NCBI GenBank assembly: GCA_047971145.1
Contig: JBKDZL010000030.1
Span: 1 to 5,115 of the forward strand
Length of the DNA stretch: 5,115 bases
DNA from: JBKDZL01 sp047971145
GTDB lineage: Bacteria; Bacillota_I; Bacilli_A; Erysipelotrichales; Erysipelotrichaceae
Direction of reading: 5' to 3'
The position numbers were made by a program, and so were the translations under genes. Below the pieces are notes generated by a model, which saw only the letters and a program-made list of their open reading frames with translations, searched no databases and was not told the DNA's origin. Of this stretch, positions 1 through 5,115 are shown piece by piece (the first letter of the stretch is position 1; every line of letters starts with the position of its first letter).

Positions 1-977
1 GTATTGACACTTACTAGCGCTTCTTCATTTAAAAGATTAAGAACTCGCTCACCCGAAGCCATTGTTAGATTTAAAGTTGCTGATAAATTAGCTAAAGCTA
101 AAACTGGACCAAAGGATGCAGATAACATAATGGTAGCAAGTAAGCTATCACTGAAACTTAAATCTAAAACTATTGCACTAATCAATATCAAGACAGTAAA
201 AAACATCACCAAAGCTCCAGCTAAACCGCCAGCCACTCCTTCATTTTTTTTAAGATCAGACTGTAAATCATTTAGCTCTAGTGTTTTATCAACAATAAGT
301 TTAGCCCTATTTTCTATTTGTTGGAATTGGATAACTTCCTTAATACCCCTAACACTCTCTAAGAAATAACTATTCAATTCACCTATTTTATTACGAGTGG
401 CCATACCAGATTTCCTGCCAATATTTGCACTAGCTATTGGCACAATTATACCAACAATCACATAAGCACTCAATGCTAATACTGCCAAATAAACATTAAT
501 AAAAGCTATACCAACTACCATAATAAAACTAACAATAAAGGCAATTGCTACTGGAGCTATAGTGTGAGCATAAAACACTTCTAACAATTCAATATCACTA
601 CTAATCAATGATATTAAATTTCCCTTTTCTTTATTTTCTAATTTAGCTGGTGCTAACTTTCTTAATACTGCAAAAATCTTATCTCTTAGAGTTGCAAGTA
701 ACTTAAAGGCAATGAAGTGACCACAAGTTTGCTCACCATACCGTAAAACTGCTCTAAGTATTGCACAAACTATTATTATCAGTGCACAAGTTTTAAAAGT
801 AAGATTTAATGGCGAGCTATTTATCACAATTAATAATAAATTAACTGCCAAAACATTGATACTAATAGCTGCTAAAAAACCTAAAACGCCTAAACAAATA
901 CACAAAAGCATAACATGCCATAAGGGTTTAATGAGAGCTATCAATTTTATCATAATATTAAAGCCACTTCTACGCAT
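1..977 (-). CDS. CydC-like ABC transporter, permease/ATP-binding half (partial, N-terminal 325 residues)
   Basis: N-terminal membrane domain of a fused permease/ATPase half-transporter; the nucleotide-binding domain lies beyond the left edge. Translating the minus strand gives 325 uninterrupted residues starting MRRSGFNIMIKL. Hydrophobic segments lie near residues 20-50, 63-75, 142-182 and 250-300. The segment RYGEQTCGHFIAFKLL (about 79-94) and the following LRDK...LAPAKLE...KGNLISLISSDIELLE...YAHTIAP region are characteristic of CydC-type exporters. In E. coli CydDC sits in the inner membrane and has been linked to cysteine/glutathione and haem handling needed for cytochrome bd; Firmicute homologues are often labelled amino-acid ABC exporters, and the substrate here is unknown. 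The start is set by a strong Shine-Dalgarno (GAGGAGGG at 985-992) 7 bases upstream; Met9 is the alternative. The start overlaps the stop of the preceding cydD-like gene by 8 bases, so the two are probably translationally coupled and form a heterodimer. Confidence 0.88.
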   Translation of the reverse strand, partial: MRRSGFNIMIKLIALIKPLWHVMLLCICLGVLGFLAAISINVLAVNLLLIVINSSPLNLTFKTCALIIIVCAILRAVLRYGEQTCGHFIAFKLLATLRDKIFAVLRKLAPAKLENKEKGNLISLISSDIELLEVFYAHTIAPVAIAFIVSFIMVVGIAFINVYLAVLALSAYVIVGIIVPIASANIGRKSGMATRNKIGELNSYFLESVRGIKEVIQFQQIENRAKLIVDKTLELNDLQSDLKKNEGVAGGLAGALVMFFTVLILISAIVLDLSFSDSLLATIMLSASFGPVLALANLSATLNLTMASGERVLNLLNEEALVSVN

Positions 978-2694
978 TATCTAGCCCTCCTCTAAGATTT
1001 TCTAATTTTAGCTGATGCTTAAACATTTGAGCATAATTACCATTATTGAACAATAACTCTTGGTGATTACCAATTTCACTAATACTACCCTGATTTAGAA
1101 AAACAATCTGATCTGCTTTGATAACATTAGCTAATCGATGACTAATAACTATTAGCGTATGTTTTGCTTTTAAAGAATGTATGACTTGATTAATTTGCTC
1201 TTCACTCTCAACATCAATATTACTAGTTGCCTCATCAAAGATATAAATAGGGCTATTTTTTAATAAAGCTCTAGCTAAAGCTAATCTTTGTTTCTGTCCA
1301 CCAGAAATATTACTAGCATTTTCACTCAAAATAAAATCTAACCCCTTTTCTTGCTCAAGAAAATCCCAAAGTTTTACTTGTTGTAAGACTTTTATTAAAT
1401 CTTTATCAACCAAATTGCTTTTAATCATTAAGTTATCTCTAATACTTCCTTTAAATATATAGCTATTAGAAGACACCATAGTGATTAACTCTTTCAAACT
1501 ATCATTACTAAAATCTTTTATATTAATATTACCCACAGTAATTGAGCCCTGATAATTTAATAAGTCTTGAGCTAAAACACTAGCCAAAGTGCTCTTACCA
1601 CTACCACTGGAACCAACAATTGCTAAAAAACTTCCTTGTTTAATACCCAAATCAATCTGTTGCAAAACAGGATTATTTCCATAATTAAAACTCAAATCTT
1701 TAATGATAATATCAGCATTTTTTACCTTAAGTTCAGCTATTGATTCTTCTTCTAAATCTAAAAGTTTAAACATTCTATCACTGGCAGCCATTCCATTCAT
1801 TGCCACATGAAAAAATGAACCTAAAGCTCTCATAGCTAAAAAGAATTCACTTGCTAACAATAACAAAGTTATTGCCACACCCATGCTAATATCATTATTC
1901 AAATAGGCTAAACCAATAAAAATAGAGCCTAAAGCTGTACCACCATAGGCTACTAAATCCATAATAGTAATAGAATTTAATTGCATAGTTAAAACTTTCA
2001 TTGTAATCTTTCTAAAATCCTCAGCATCCTTATTCATTGCCTGATGATACTGTTGGTCAACATCATAGACTTTAAGGGTAGTTAAACCTTGAATATTTTC
2101 TAAAAAATTATCACCTAAAGATGTATAAGCTTGCCAATACTTACTCAACAATTTCTTAGCAATTTTTTGTACCACAATAATTGCTAAAGGAATTAAAGGC
2201 ACACAAACAAATAGTACTAAAGCACTCATAAATGAAAATGGCAGATAAACTAAAAATAAAGTAAGCGGTGCTATCATAGCAAAAACAAACTGAGGTAAAT
2301 AATTACCAAAGTAAACTTCTAATTGTTCGACCCCCTCACCAGCTAGCTGTATTAATTCCGAAGTACTCATAATGCGATGATAATTGCCTTTAAGCTTAAT
2401 TAACTTTTCAAAAATACTGTTCCTCATTCGCAATTTAACCATCGTTGTAGCTTGATGAGTTAATCTACTGCTCAAGCTAATTAAAAAATATCGTCCAATA
2501 ATACACACACTAATAATTAAAAATAAATAATATTGATTACTAAAAGTATTAAGATAAATCAAATTGAGAACACTCCCTAAACAAAACCACAAAATTATCC
2601 CCAACAACAATGATAACCAATTAACTAACACTTTAAATCCAATATACTTTTTAGCCTCTGGCACCATTTTAATTAAACGCTTATTAATCATCAT
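970..2694 (-). CDS. CydD-like ABC transporter, permease/ATP-binding half (complete)
   Basis: A 574-residue half-transporter with a membrane domain (about 1-310; hydrophobic segments near 22-48, 55-73, 135-175, 245-265 and 270-295) followed by an ATPase domain (about 325-565). Visible ATPase motifs are Walker A GSSGSGKST (361-369), signature ISGGQ (463-467), Walker B IYIFDEA (483-489, catalytic Glu488), D-loop SNID (491-494) and the H-loop His519 in ISHR. The Q-loop position of typical exporters (VPQ) reads VSS, so the usual Gln is Ser409. The N-terminus INKRLI...KKYI is typical of CydD-type proteins. It presumably pairs with the cydC-like product as a membrane exporter; by family the cargo could be thiols, amino acids or haem, but nothing in the sequence decides this. 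The ATG at 2694 is preferred over Met2 (2691) because GAGGA lies at 2706-2710. The start overlaps the end of the DUF454 gene by 11 bases. The domain layout and length are those of an intact gene. Confidence 0.92.
   Translation of the reverse strand: MMINKRLIKMVPEAKKYIGFKVLVNWLSLLLGIILWFCLGSVLNLIYLNTFSNQYYLFLIISVCIIGRYFLISLSSRLTHQATTMVKLRMRNSIFEKLIKLKGNYHRIMSTSELIQLAGEGVEQLEVYFGNYLPQFVFAMIAPLTLFLVYLPFSFMSALVLFVCVPLIPLAIIVVQKIAKKLLSKYWQAYTSLGDNFLENIQGLTTLKVYDVDQQYHQAMNKDAEDFRKITMKVLTMQLNSITIMDLVAYGGTALGSIFIGLAYLNNDISMGVAITLLLLASEFFLAMRALGSFFHVAMNGMAASDRMFKLLDLEEESIAELKVKNADIIIKDLSFNYGNNPVLQQIDLGIKQGSFLAIVGSSGSGKSTLASVLAQDLLNYQGSITVGNINIKDFSNDSLKELITMVSSNSYIFKGSIRDNLMIKSNLVDKDLIKVLQQVKLWDFLEQEKGLDFILSENASNISGGQKQRLALARALLKNSPIYIFDEATSNIDVESEEQINQVIHSLKAKHTLIVISHRLANVIKADQIVFLNQGSISEIGNHQELLFNNGNYAQMFKHQLKLENLRGGLDNA
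985..992 (-). promoter_or_regulatory. Ribosome binding site of the cydC-like gene, inside the end of the cydD-like gene
   Basis: On the minus strand GAGGAGGG lies 7 bases before the ATG at 977. It is within the last codons of the upstream gene. This near-perfect Shine-Dalgarno fixes the start of the partial cydC-like gene and supports coupled translation of the two transporter halves. Confidence 0.8.
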
Positions 2695-3082
2695 ATGCTA
2701 TTTTTTCCTCTTTAGTTTTGACAAAAAATATAAAACCTATTACATGAGCTAACCAAATAACCACCAACAGTATTTGAATCAGAATAGATAACTTTTGCAT
2801 AAAAAATAATGCAATAGCAAAAAAGATACTCAAAGTAACAACAACTCTAACTTTACTAGCTTTACTCATACCTTGCCCCTTGATGAAACTTTCAATATTA
2901 TTACGATATAGCTTAGTATTTTTAAGCCAAGTCTCTAATTTTTTAGAACTTTTAGCAAAACAAACTACTGCTCCTATTAAAAATGGAGTGTGTGGTAAAA
3001 TTGGTAAGACTACTCCAATTGATCCAATTATCAATAAGATAAAGCCCATGATAATAGTTAATAATTTACTGATATTTTTCAT
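2684..3082 (-). CDS. DUF454 / YbaN-family small integral membrane protein
   Basis: A 132-residue membrane protein matching the DUF454 (YbaN) family by eye. The hallmark is an N-terminal hydrophobic segment followed by GVVLPILPHTPF (about 23-34); the family usually has LP-TTPF, so one Thr is replaced by His31. After it come CFAKSS (41-46) and a short charged loop TWLKNTKLYRNNIESFIKGQG (in two parts, about 51-71). Two more membrane segments lie near 79-95 and 98-120, followed by a Lys/Glu-rich cytoplasmic tail. No biochemical function is established for the family. As first gene of an operon with cydD/cydC-like exporter halves it may assist that transporter or its physiological process; this is inference from position. 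The start has only a weak purine-rich binding site (AGAAAGAG). It lies about 20 bases downstream of the predicted transcription start, giving a short leader. The stop overlaps the cydD-like start. Confidence 0.85.
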   Translation of the reverse strand: MKNISKLLTIIMGFILLIIGSIGVVLPILPHTPFLIGAVVCFAKSSKKLETWLKNTKLYRNNIESFIKGQGMSKASKVRVVVTLSIFFAIALFFMQKLSILIQILLVVIWLAHVIGFIFFVKTKEEKIAYDD

Positions 3083-3094
3083 AATTTTCTCTTT

Positions 3095-3110
3095 CTAACG
3101 ATAATGTTAG
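3095..3110. promoter_or_regulatory. Inverted repeat at the predicted transcription start, candidate operator
   Basis: CTAAC and GTTAG form 5-base arms around a 6-base centre (3095-3099 and 3106-3110). The element touches the -10 box and covers the predicted +1, a place where a repressor would block initiation. No regulator gene is in the window, and short AT-rich palindromes occur by chance, so this is a candidate only. Confidence 0.35.
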
Positions 3111-3138
3111 TATAAGATAACAATAACTGTTTTGTCAA
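3109..3138 (-). promoter_or_regulatory. Sigma-A-type promoter of the DUF454-cydD-cydC operon
   Basis: On the minus strand a perfect -35 box TTGACA (3133-3138) is followed after 18 bases by TATACT (3109-3114). Transcription would begin near 3102, about 20 bases before the DUF454 start codon. The only other -10-like sequences nearby lack a matching -35 box. Confidence 0.75.
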
Positions 3139-3246
3139 TAAATGCTGGAAACTTATATGAGTATATTTCTTTGCTCTTATATTATAATTTCGAAAACACC
3201 TAGCATTATTTCTATTAAGATATTTCTCTAACGTTTTTTATTCTAG
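3139..3246. other. Divergent intergenic stretch upstream of the two promoters
   Basis: An AT-rich spacer between the minus-strand operon promoter and the plus-strand repeat-RNA promoter. A second TATAAT (3183-3188) reads on the plus strand but has no credible -35 box or extended -10. No reading frame, hairpin or recognisable operator is seen. Confidence 0.5.
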
Positions 3247-3257
3247 TATGTTATAAT
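3247..3257 (+). promoter_or_regulatory. Extended -10 promoter of the repeat RNA
   Basis: TATGT directly precedes a perfect TATAAT (3252-3257), which fits the extended -10 consensus TRTGnTATAAT. The -35 region is poor (CTAACG at 3228-3233, spacing 18), as is common with extended -10 promoters. Transcription would start near 3264, about 20 bases before the first 45-base repeat. Confidence 0.75.
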
Positions 3258-3282
3258 ATAAGTAGCTTGAAAGAGGTACGAA

Positions 3283-3327
3283 GAATAACCTTGACTATAA
3301 GGGTTTTATAAATATATAGTCTTGCTA
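3283..3327 (+). repeat. Antitoxin repeat 1 (45 nt)
   Basis: First of two directly adjacent 45-base units, identical to the second at 37 of 45 positions. Stem 1 is AACC (3287-3290) with GGTT (3302-3305). Stem 2 is GACTATA (3293-3299) with TATAGTC (3315-3321), 7 of 7 pairs. The linker between the 3' arms is TTATAAATA (3306-3314). Unit boundaries are set arbitrarily at GAATAACC; the true processing point cannot be seen. Confidence 0.85.
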
Positions 3328-3372
3328 GAATAACCTTGACTACAAGGGTTATAGAAATATGCAGTCTTGAAG
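3328..3372 (+). repeat. Antitoxin repeat 2 (45 nt)
   Basis: Second unit, exactly 45 bases after the first. Stem 1 is AACC (3332-3335) with GGTT (3347-3350). Stem 2 is GACTACA (3338-3344) with TGCAGTC (3360-3366), with 6 of 7 pairs kept: one pair changed from U-A to C-G, and one A-U became A-C. Most other differences fall in the linker and at the 3' end. Confidence 0.85.
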
Positions 3373-3381
3373 AAAAGTTGT

Positions 3382-3423
3382 AAGAGAGAGAAGGAATCCA
3401 TTTAGGTTCTTTCTCTCTTTTTT
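3382..3423 (+). terminator. Intrinsic terminator between antitoxin repeats and toxin gene
   Basis: A nearly continuous hairpin: 3382-3396 pairs with 3407-3421 (two G-U pairs), extended by CC/GG around an ATTTA loop with one bulged T. It ends in a run of six T (3418-3423). In type III loci such a terminator lets most transcripts stop after the antitoxin repeats and only a minority read through into the toxin. Confidence 0.88.
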
Positions 3424-3425
3424 AT

Positions 3426-3432
3426 GAAAGGA
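3426..3432 (+). promoter_or_regulatory. Ribosome binding site of the toxin-like gene
   Basis: GAAAGGA lies 8 bases before the ATG at 3441. It follows the terminator T-run by only two bases. Its quality supports 3441 as a real, evolved start rather than a chance reading frame. Confidence 0.75.
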
Positions 3433-3440
3433 AAATAATT

Positions 3441-3638
3441 ATGATAAAAAACGATTTATATAAATTAAATAGTAAAGGGTTAGATTTCCTAAAAGAAAAT
3501 GGTACTCAAATAGTAAAAAATACTACAGAGAGTAAATTACAAAATAGACCAATGTTTTTCTTCGTTGCTTTATGCGAACATTCCAAAATAATATATTCAT
3601 TACCTTTAGTAACAATTAATATAATAGAGAAAATATAA
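3441..3638 (+). CDS. Truncated ToxN/CptN/AbiQ-like type III endoribonuclease toxin (N-terminal fragment, probable pseudogene)
   Basis: A 65-codon frame directly downstream of the repeat RNA and terminator. Full toxins of this class are about 150-170 residues. The visible order matches their N-terminal third: a first strand LYKLNSKGLDFLKENG (about 6-21), a polar loop, then NRPMFFFVALCEH (35-47) and IIYSLPLVT (50-58). This parallels the pattern of ToxN-family proteins, in which a conserved 'RP..G..' strand leads to a 'Y..PL(T/S)S' active-site element; Thr58 falls where the catalytic Ser/Thr lies. The frame ends seven residues later, and no other forward frame continues the fold. The C-terminal two thirds, which hold further active-site and RNA-binding residues, are absent, so nuclease activity is unlikely. 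Family identity rests on pattern recognition plus locus layout. If the family call is wrong, this is an unidentified 65-residue protein with an excellent ribosome binding site. Confidence 0.65.
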   Translation: MIKNDLYKLNSKGLDFLKENGTQIVKNTTESKLQNRPMFFFVALCEHSKIIYSLPLVTINIIEKI

Positions 3639-3774
3639 ATAGTAAAATTAATTTACTTAATTTAGTCATTGTAAATAATTCTGCTGTAAGATTTGTAAAG
3701 TTATGTCCATTAAGAGAAAGTTTTTCTAAATTAGTAAACTGTGAAATATTTGTTAAATAATTAACTGGTGTAAT
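3616..3774 (-). pseudogene. Fragment of a leucine-rich-repeat protein gene
   Basis: On the minus strand an open stretch of 52 codons, bounded by TAA at 3775-3777 and TAA at 3616-3618, reads like leucine-rich-repeat protein. FTNLEKLSLNGHNFTNL is followed by TAELFTMTKLSKLIL, with the L-x-x-L-x-L signature repeating at a 23-residue interval (LEKLSL to LSKLIL), the normal LRR period. There is no suitable start codon or ribosome binding site; the only in-frame ATG is at 3669. LRR character ends near 3645, just where the toxin frame on the other strand ends, so the last residues (LFIFSLLY) are probably unrelated antisense of the toxin side. It is best read as a relic of a larger, possibly surface-located BspA-like protein, left by deletion or recombination. 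A chance LRR look-alike in AT-rich DNA is possible but the regular spacing argues against it. Confidence 0.55.
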
Positions 3775-3810
3775 TTATGACATTTATTGTTAATTAAATA
3801 ATATTTAAGC

Positions 3811-3843
3811 AAAGAAAAAGAGCTCTGATTACTCAGAACTCTT
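3811..3843 (-). terminator. Intrinsic terminator of the fumarate-reductase-type gene
   Basis: On the minus strand AAGAGTTCTGA pairs with TCAGAGCTCTT (11 pairs, one G-U) around a GTAA loop, followed by TTTCTTT. It begins 17 bases past the stop codon at 3861. On the plus strand the same hairpin has one mismatch and is followed by ATTTTT, so it may also stop transcripts arriving from the toxin side. Confidence 0.85.
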
Positions 3844-3860
3844 ATTTTTAATATTATCTA

Positions 3861-5115
3861 CTAGTCTCTAGCAAAGTTAGAAGCTGAATCTCCAGCAATT
3901 CTACCAAATACTACTGTATCAGTTAAAGCACTTCCGCCTAGACGGTTAGCACCATGGATACCACCGGTAACTTCTCCTGCTGCGAATAAGCCAGGAATTA
4001 CCTCACCATCAGTATTAAGTACTTGAGTTGAAGTATTAATTTGAACTCCACCCATAGTATGATGAACTGTTGGAACTCTAGCTGCTGCATAATAAGGACC
4101 ATCATCAATACCATTATTTTCTTGATTAGCATCTATAAATAAAGTACGACCGAATGAGTCGGGTTGGTTCTCTAAATCACCACCTAAACAATGACGATTA
4201 TAATCTTCAACCGCAGCTTTTAAGTTAGCCGCATCAACACCAATTTGCTCAGCTAATTCTTCTAAAGTATCCGCTTTGAAAGCTCTCCCTTGATCAATTA
4301 AATCATTAACTGATTCATTGAAGTTGTTAACTTCATTACCAGTTGGATAAGTATCACTATCCATAATAATCCACAAAGTTGAATCAGTTTGTTTAAATAA
4401 AGCATTAGTCATATCATCACGACGACCACCCTCATTGACAAAACGATTTCCTTCTTTGTTAACAAAGATTCTACTCTCAACACCATGTTCAATTGCTCCT
4501 GATAAACTACCAGTTTTAGGATCACCTAATGGTAACAATTGGATGTTACCCATTTGAACAAGATTAGCACCAATTTTCTCTGCCATCACAATACCATCAC
4601 CAGTAATTGATGGAACATTTGTTGTAGGAATATCAGCATTTAATGTTGCCCATAATCCTGTTTCTTTGTTATATTTTTCTCTCATTTCAATATTAGCACC
4701 AAAACCACCAGTTGCTAACACTACACCATTATTTGCTTTTACTGTAACTTTATTTCCAGTTTTACCAGTTGCCTCAACTCCAACTACCACACCATCCTCA
4801 ACAATAAAACTATCGGCAGTTGTGTTATATTGCATAGTAATTCCGCTCTCATTATTATCCATGTAAGCTTGATAAGTTTTAAAGAAGCCTGAACCCTCAG
4901 GTTCTACTGGTTTATAAGCTCTCTCCCATAATCCACCGATTACAGTAAAAGTACCATCTTTAAATTCCATACCTAAGTCTTTTAACCATTCTACACCAGC
5001 CCAAGAATTATCAACCATGATTTTGATTAAATCTTTATCGCCTTGTTTATCTCCACCTTCATAAGTTTGGTTAAAGAATAACTCAGCACTATCACCATGA
5101 GCTAATGCAATTTCA
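3861..5115 (-). CDS. Flavocytochrome c / fumarate-reductase-type FAD flavoprotein (partial, C-terminal 417 residues)
   Basis: The reading frame is open to the right edge (residues EIALAHGDSAELFF come before the internal Met at 5018), so the true start and the N-terminal FAD-binding GxGxxG motif lie outside. Visible are the FAD-domain strand VVLATGGFGAN (about 131-141), NRFVNEGGRRD with the acid/base Arg232, HTMGGV with His352, and the C-terminal FAD-binding GLFAAGEVTGGIHGANRLGG with Arg391. These correspond to Arg402, His504 and Arg544 of Shewanella flavocytochrome c fumarate reductase. The position of its substrate-binding His365 is Leu194 (in IQLLPLGDP), and the residue 15 further on is Glu209. 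The enzyme therefore reduces a C=C bond of an acrylate-type acceptor, but fumarate is not assured. No FMN-binding domain follows; one may precede it. It probably acts in anaerobic respiration or redox balance. Its codon use looks a little more GC-rich than the rest of the window. A terminator follows closely and there is no downstream partner gene. Confidence 0.9.
   Translation of the reverse strand, partial: EIALAHGDSAELFFNQTYEGGDKQGDKDLIKIMVDNSWAGVEWLKDLGMEFKDGTFTVIGGLWERAYKPVEPEGSGFFKTYQAYMDNNESGITMQYNTTADSFIVEDGVVVGVEATGKTGNKVTVKANNGVVLATGGFGANIEMREKYNKETGLWATLNADIPTTNVPSITGDGIVMAEKIGANLVQMGNIQLLPLGDPKTGSLSGAIEHGVESRIFVNKEGNRFVNEGGRRDDMTNALFKQTDSTLWIIMDSDTYPTGNEVNNFNESVNDLIDQGRAFKADTLEELAEQIGVDAANLKAAVEDYNRHCLGGDLENQPDSFGRTLFIDANQENNGIDDGPYYAAARVPTVHHTMGGVQINTSTQVLNTDGEVIPGLFAAGEVTGGIHGANRLGGSALTDTVVFGRIAGDSASNFARD

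Larger units (their letters stand above)
3264..3423 (+). ncRNA. Type III toxin-antitoxin RNA antitoxin (ToxI/CptI-like), two pseudoknot repeats plus terminator
   Basis: A predicted transcript of about 160 nt with two 45-nt tandem repeats, ended by an intrinsic terminator and followed at once by a gene with a good ribosome binding site. In known type III systems the repeat RNA is cut by its partner toxin into single repeats, which fold as pseudoknots and hold the endoribonuclease inactive in a protein-RNA complex. Each repeat here can form a stem AACC/GGUU whose loop (GACUAUA or GACUACA) pairs with a downstream segment (UAUAGUC or UGCAGUC), with an A/U-rich connecting loop, as expected for an H-type pseudoknot. 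The 45-nt period and two copies recall the CptIN family more than ToxIN, whose repeats are shorter and more numerous; this comparison is from memory. An alternative is a tandem riboswitch or attenuator, but no known aptamer is recognised and the downstream protein fits a toxin. Confidence 0.75.

Noticed and set aside
4..369. Plus-strand open frame of 121 codons
   Set aside because: It lies antisense to the cydC-like gene, whose protein is clearly recognisable; the forward translation is low-complexity and lacks a ribosome binding site.
2564..2752. Plus-strand 62-codon frame
   Set aside because: Antisense to the cydD-like start and the DUF454 end; no family resemblance or start signal.
2880..3098. 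Plus-strand 72-codon frame
   Set aside because: Antisense shadow of the DUF454 gene.
3183..3188. Second TATAAT as a plus-strand promoter
   Set aside because: The base composition is AT-rich, there is no -35 box at 16-18 bases, and there is no TG extension.
3095..3233. TCTAACG at 3094-3100 and 3227-3233 as a shared operator for both promoters
   Set aside because: Only seven bases are shared in AT-rich DNA, and the second copy lacks the inverted arm.
3283..3372. CRISPR array
   Set aside because: The two units are directly adjacent with no unique spacers, and the differences between them are scattered substitutions rather than spacer-like.
3264..3423. Tandem riboswitch or T-box leader
   Set aside because: No preQ1, glycine, guanidine or T-box consensus was recognised, and the downstream gene is not a metabolic or transport gene. 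It remains the main alternative if the toxin call fails.
4666..4866. Plus-strand 66-codon frame
   Set aside because: Antisense shadow of the FAD domain of the reductase.
5016..5018. Met codon at 5018 as the start of the reductase gene
   Set aside because: The frame stays open with family-typical residues up to the window edge and no ribosome binding site precedes this ATG, so it is an internal methionine.

Overview
The window comes from a low-GC bacterium, by eye about one third G+C. It uses the standard stop codons (tryptophan is TGG), has strong Shine-Dalgarno sequences of the GAGGAGG / AAAGGA type, and carries U-tailed intrinsic terminators. Together with the gene content this suggests an anaerobic or facultative Bacillota (Firmicutes/Erysipelotrichia-like), perhaps host-associated. 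No genus can be named from this sequence alone.

Left part (1-3138, minus strand): one operon read right to left. A consensus promoter (TTGACA / TATACT) and a small inverted repeat at the predicted start of transcription precede a 132-residue DUF454/YbaN-type membrane protein. Next come two half-transporters of the CydD/CydC type. The first is complete; the second runs off the left edge after its membrane domain. Each gene overlaps the next by 8-11 bases, so translation is probably coupled and the two ABC proteins probably form a heterodimeric exporter.

Middle part (3139-3860): the most interesting stretch. On the plus strand an extended -10 promoter drives two 45-base tandem repeats, each able to fold as an H-type pseudoknot. 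A strong intrinsic terminator follows, then a good ribosome binding site and a 65-codon reading frame. This is the layout of a type III (RNA antitoxin / ToxN-like endoribonuclease) toxin-antitoxin locus, and the small protein resembles the N-terminal third of such toxins (closest in layout to CptIN). The toxin stops right after its first active-site-like element. From that point the DNA reads on the minus strand as a fragment of a leucine-rich-repeat protein with no start. The locus therefore looks like an intact antitoxin RNA attached to a truncated toxin, sitting in a scar with another gene's remains.

Right part (3811-5115, minus strand): the C-terminal 417 residues of a flavocytochrome c / fumarate-reductase-type flavoprotein with its own terminator. 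The catalytic Arg/His/Arg set is present. The residue that is His in fumarate reductase and Tyr in urocanate reductase is Leu here, so the natural electron acceptor is open. The gene starts outside the window.
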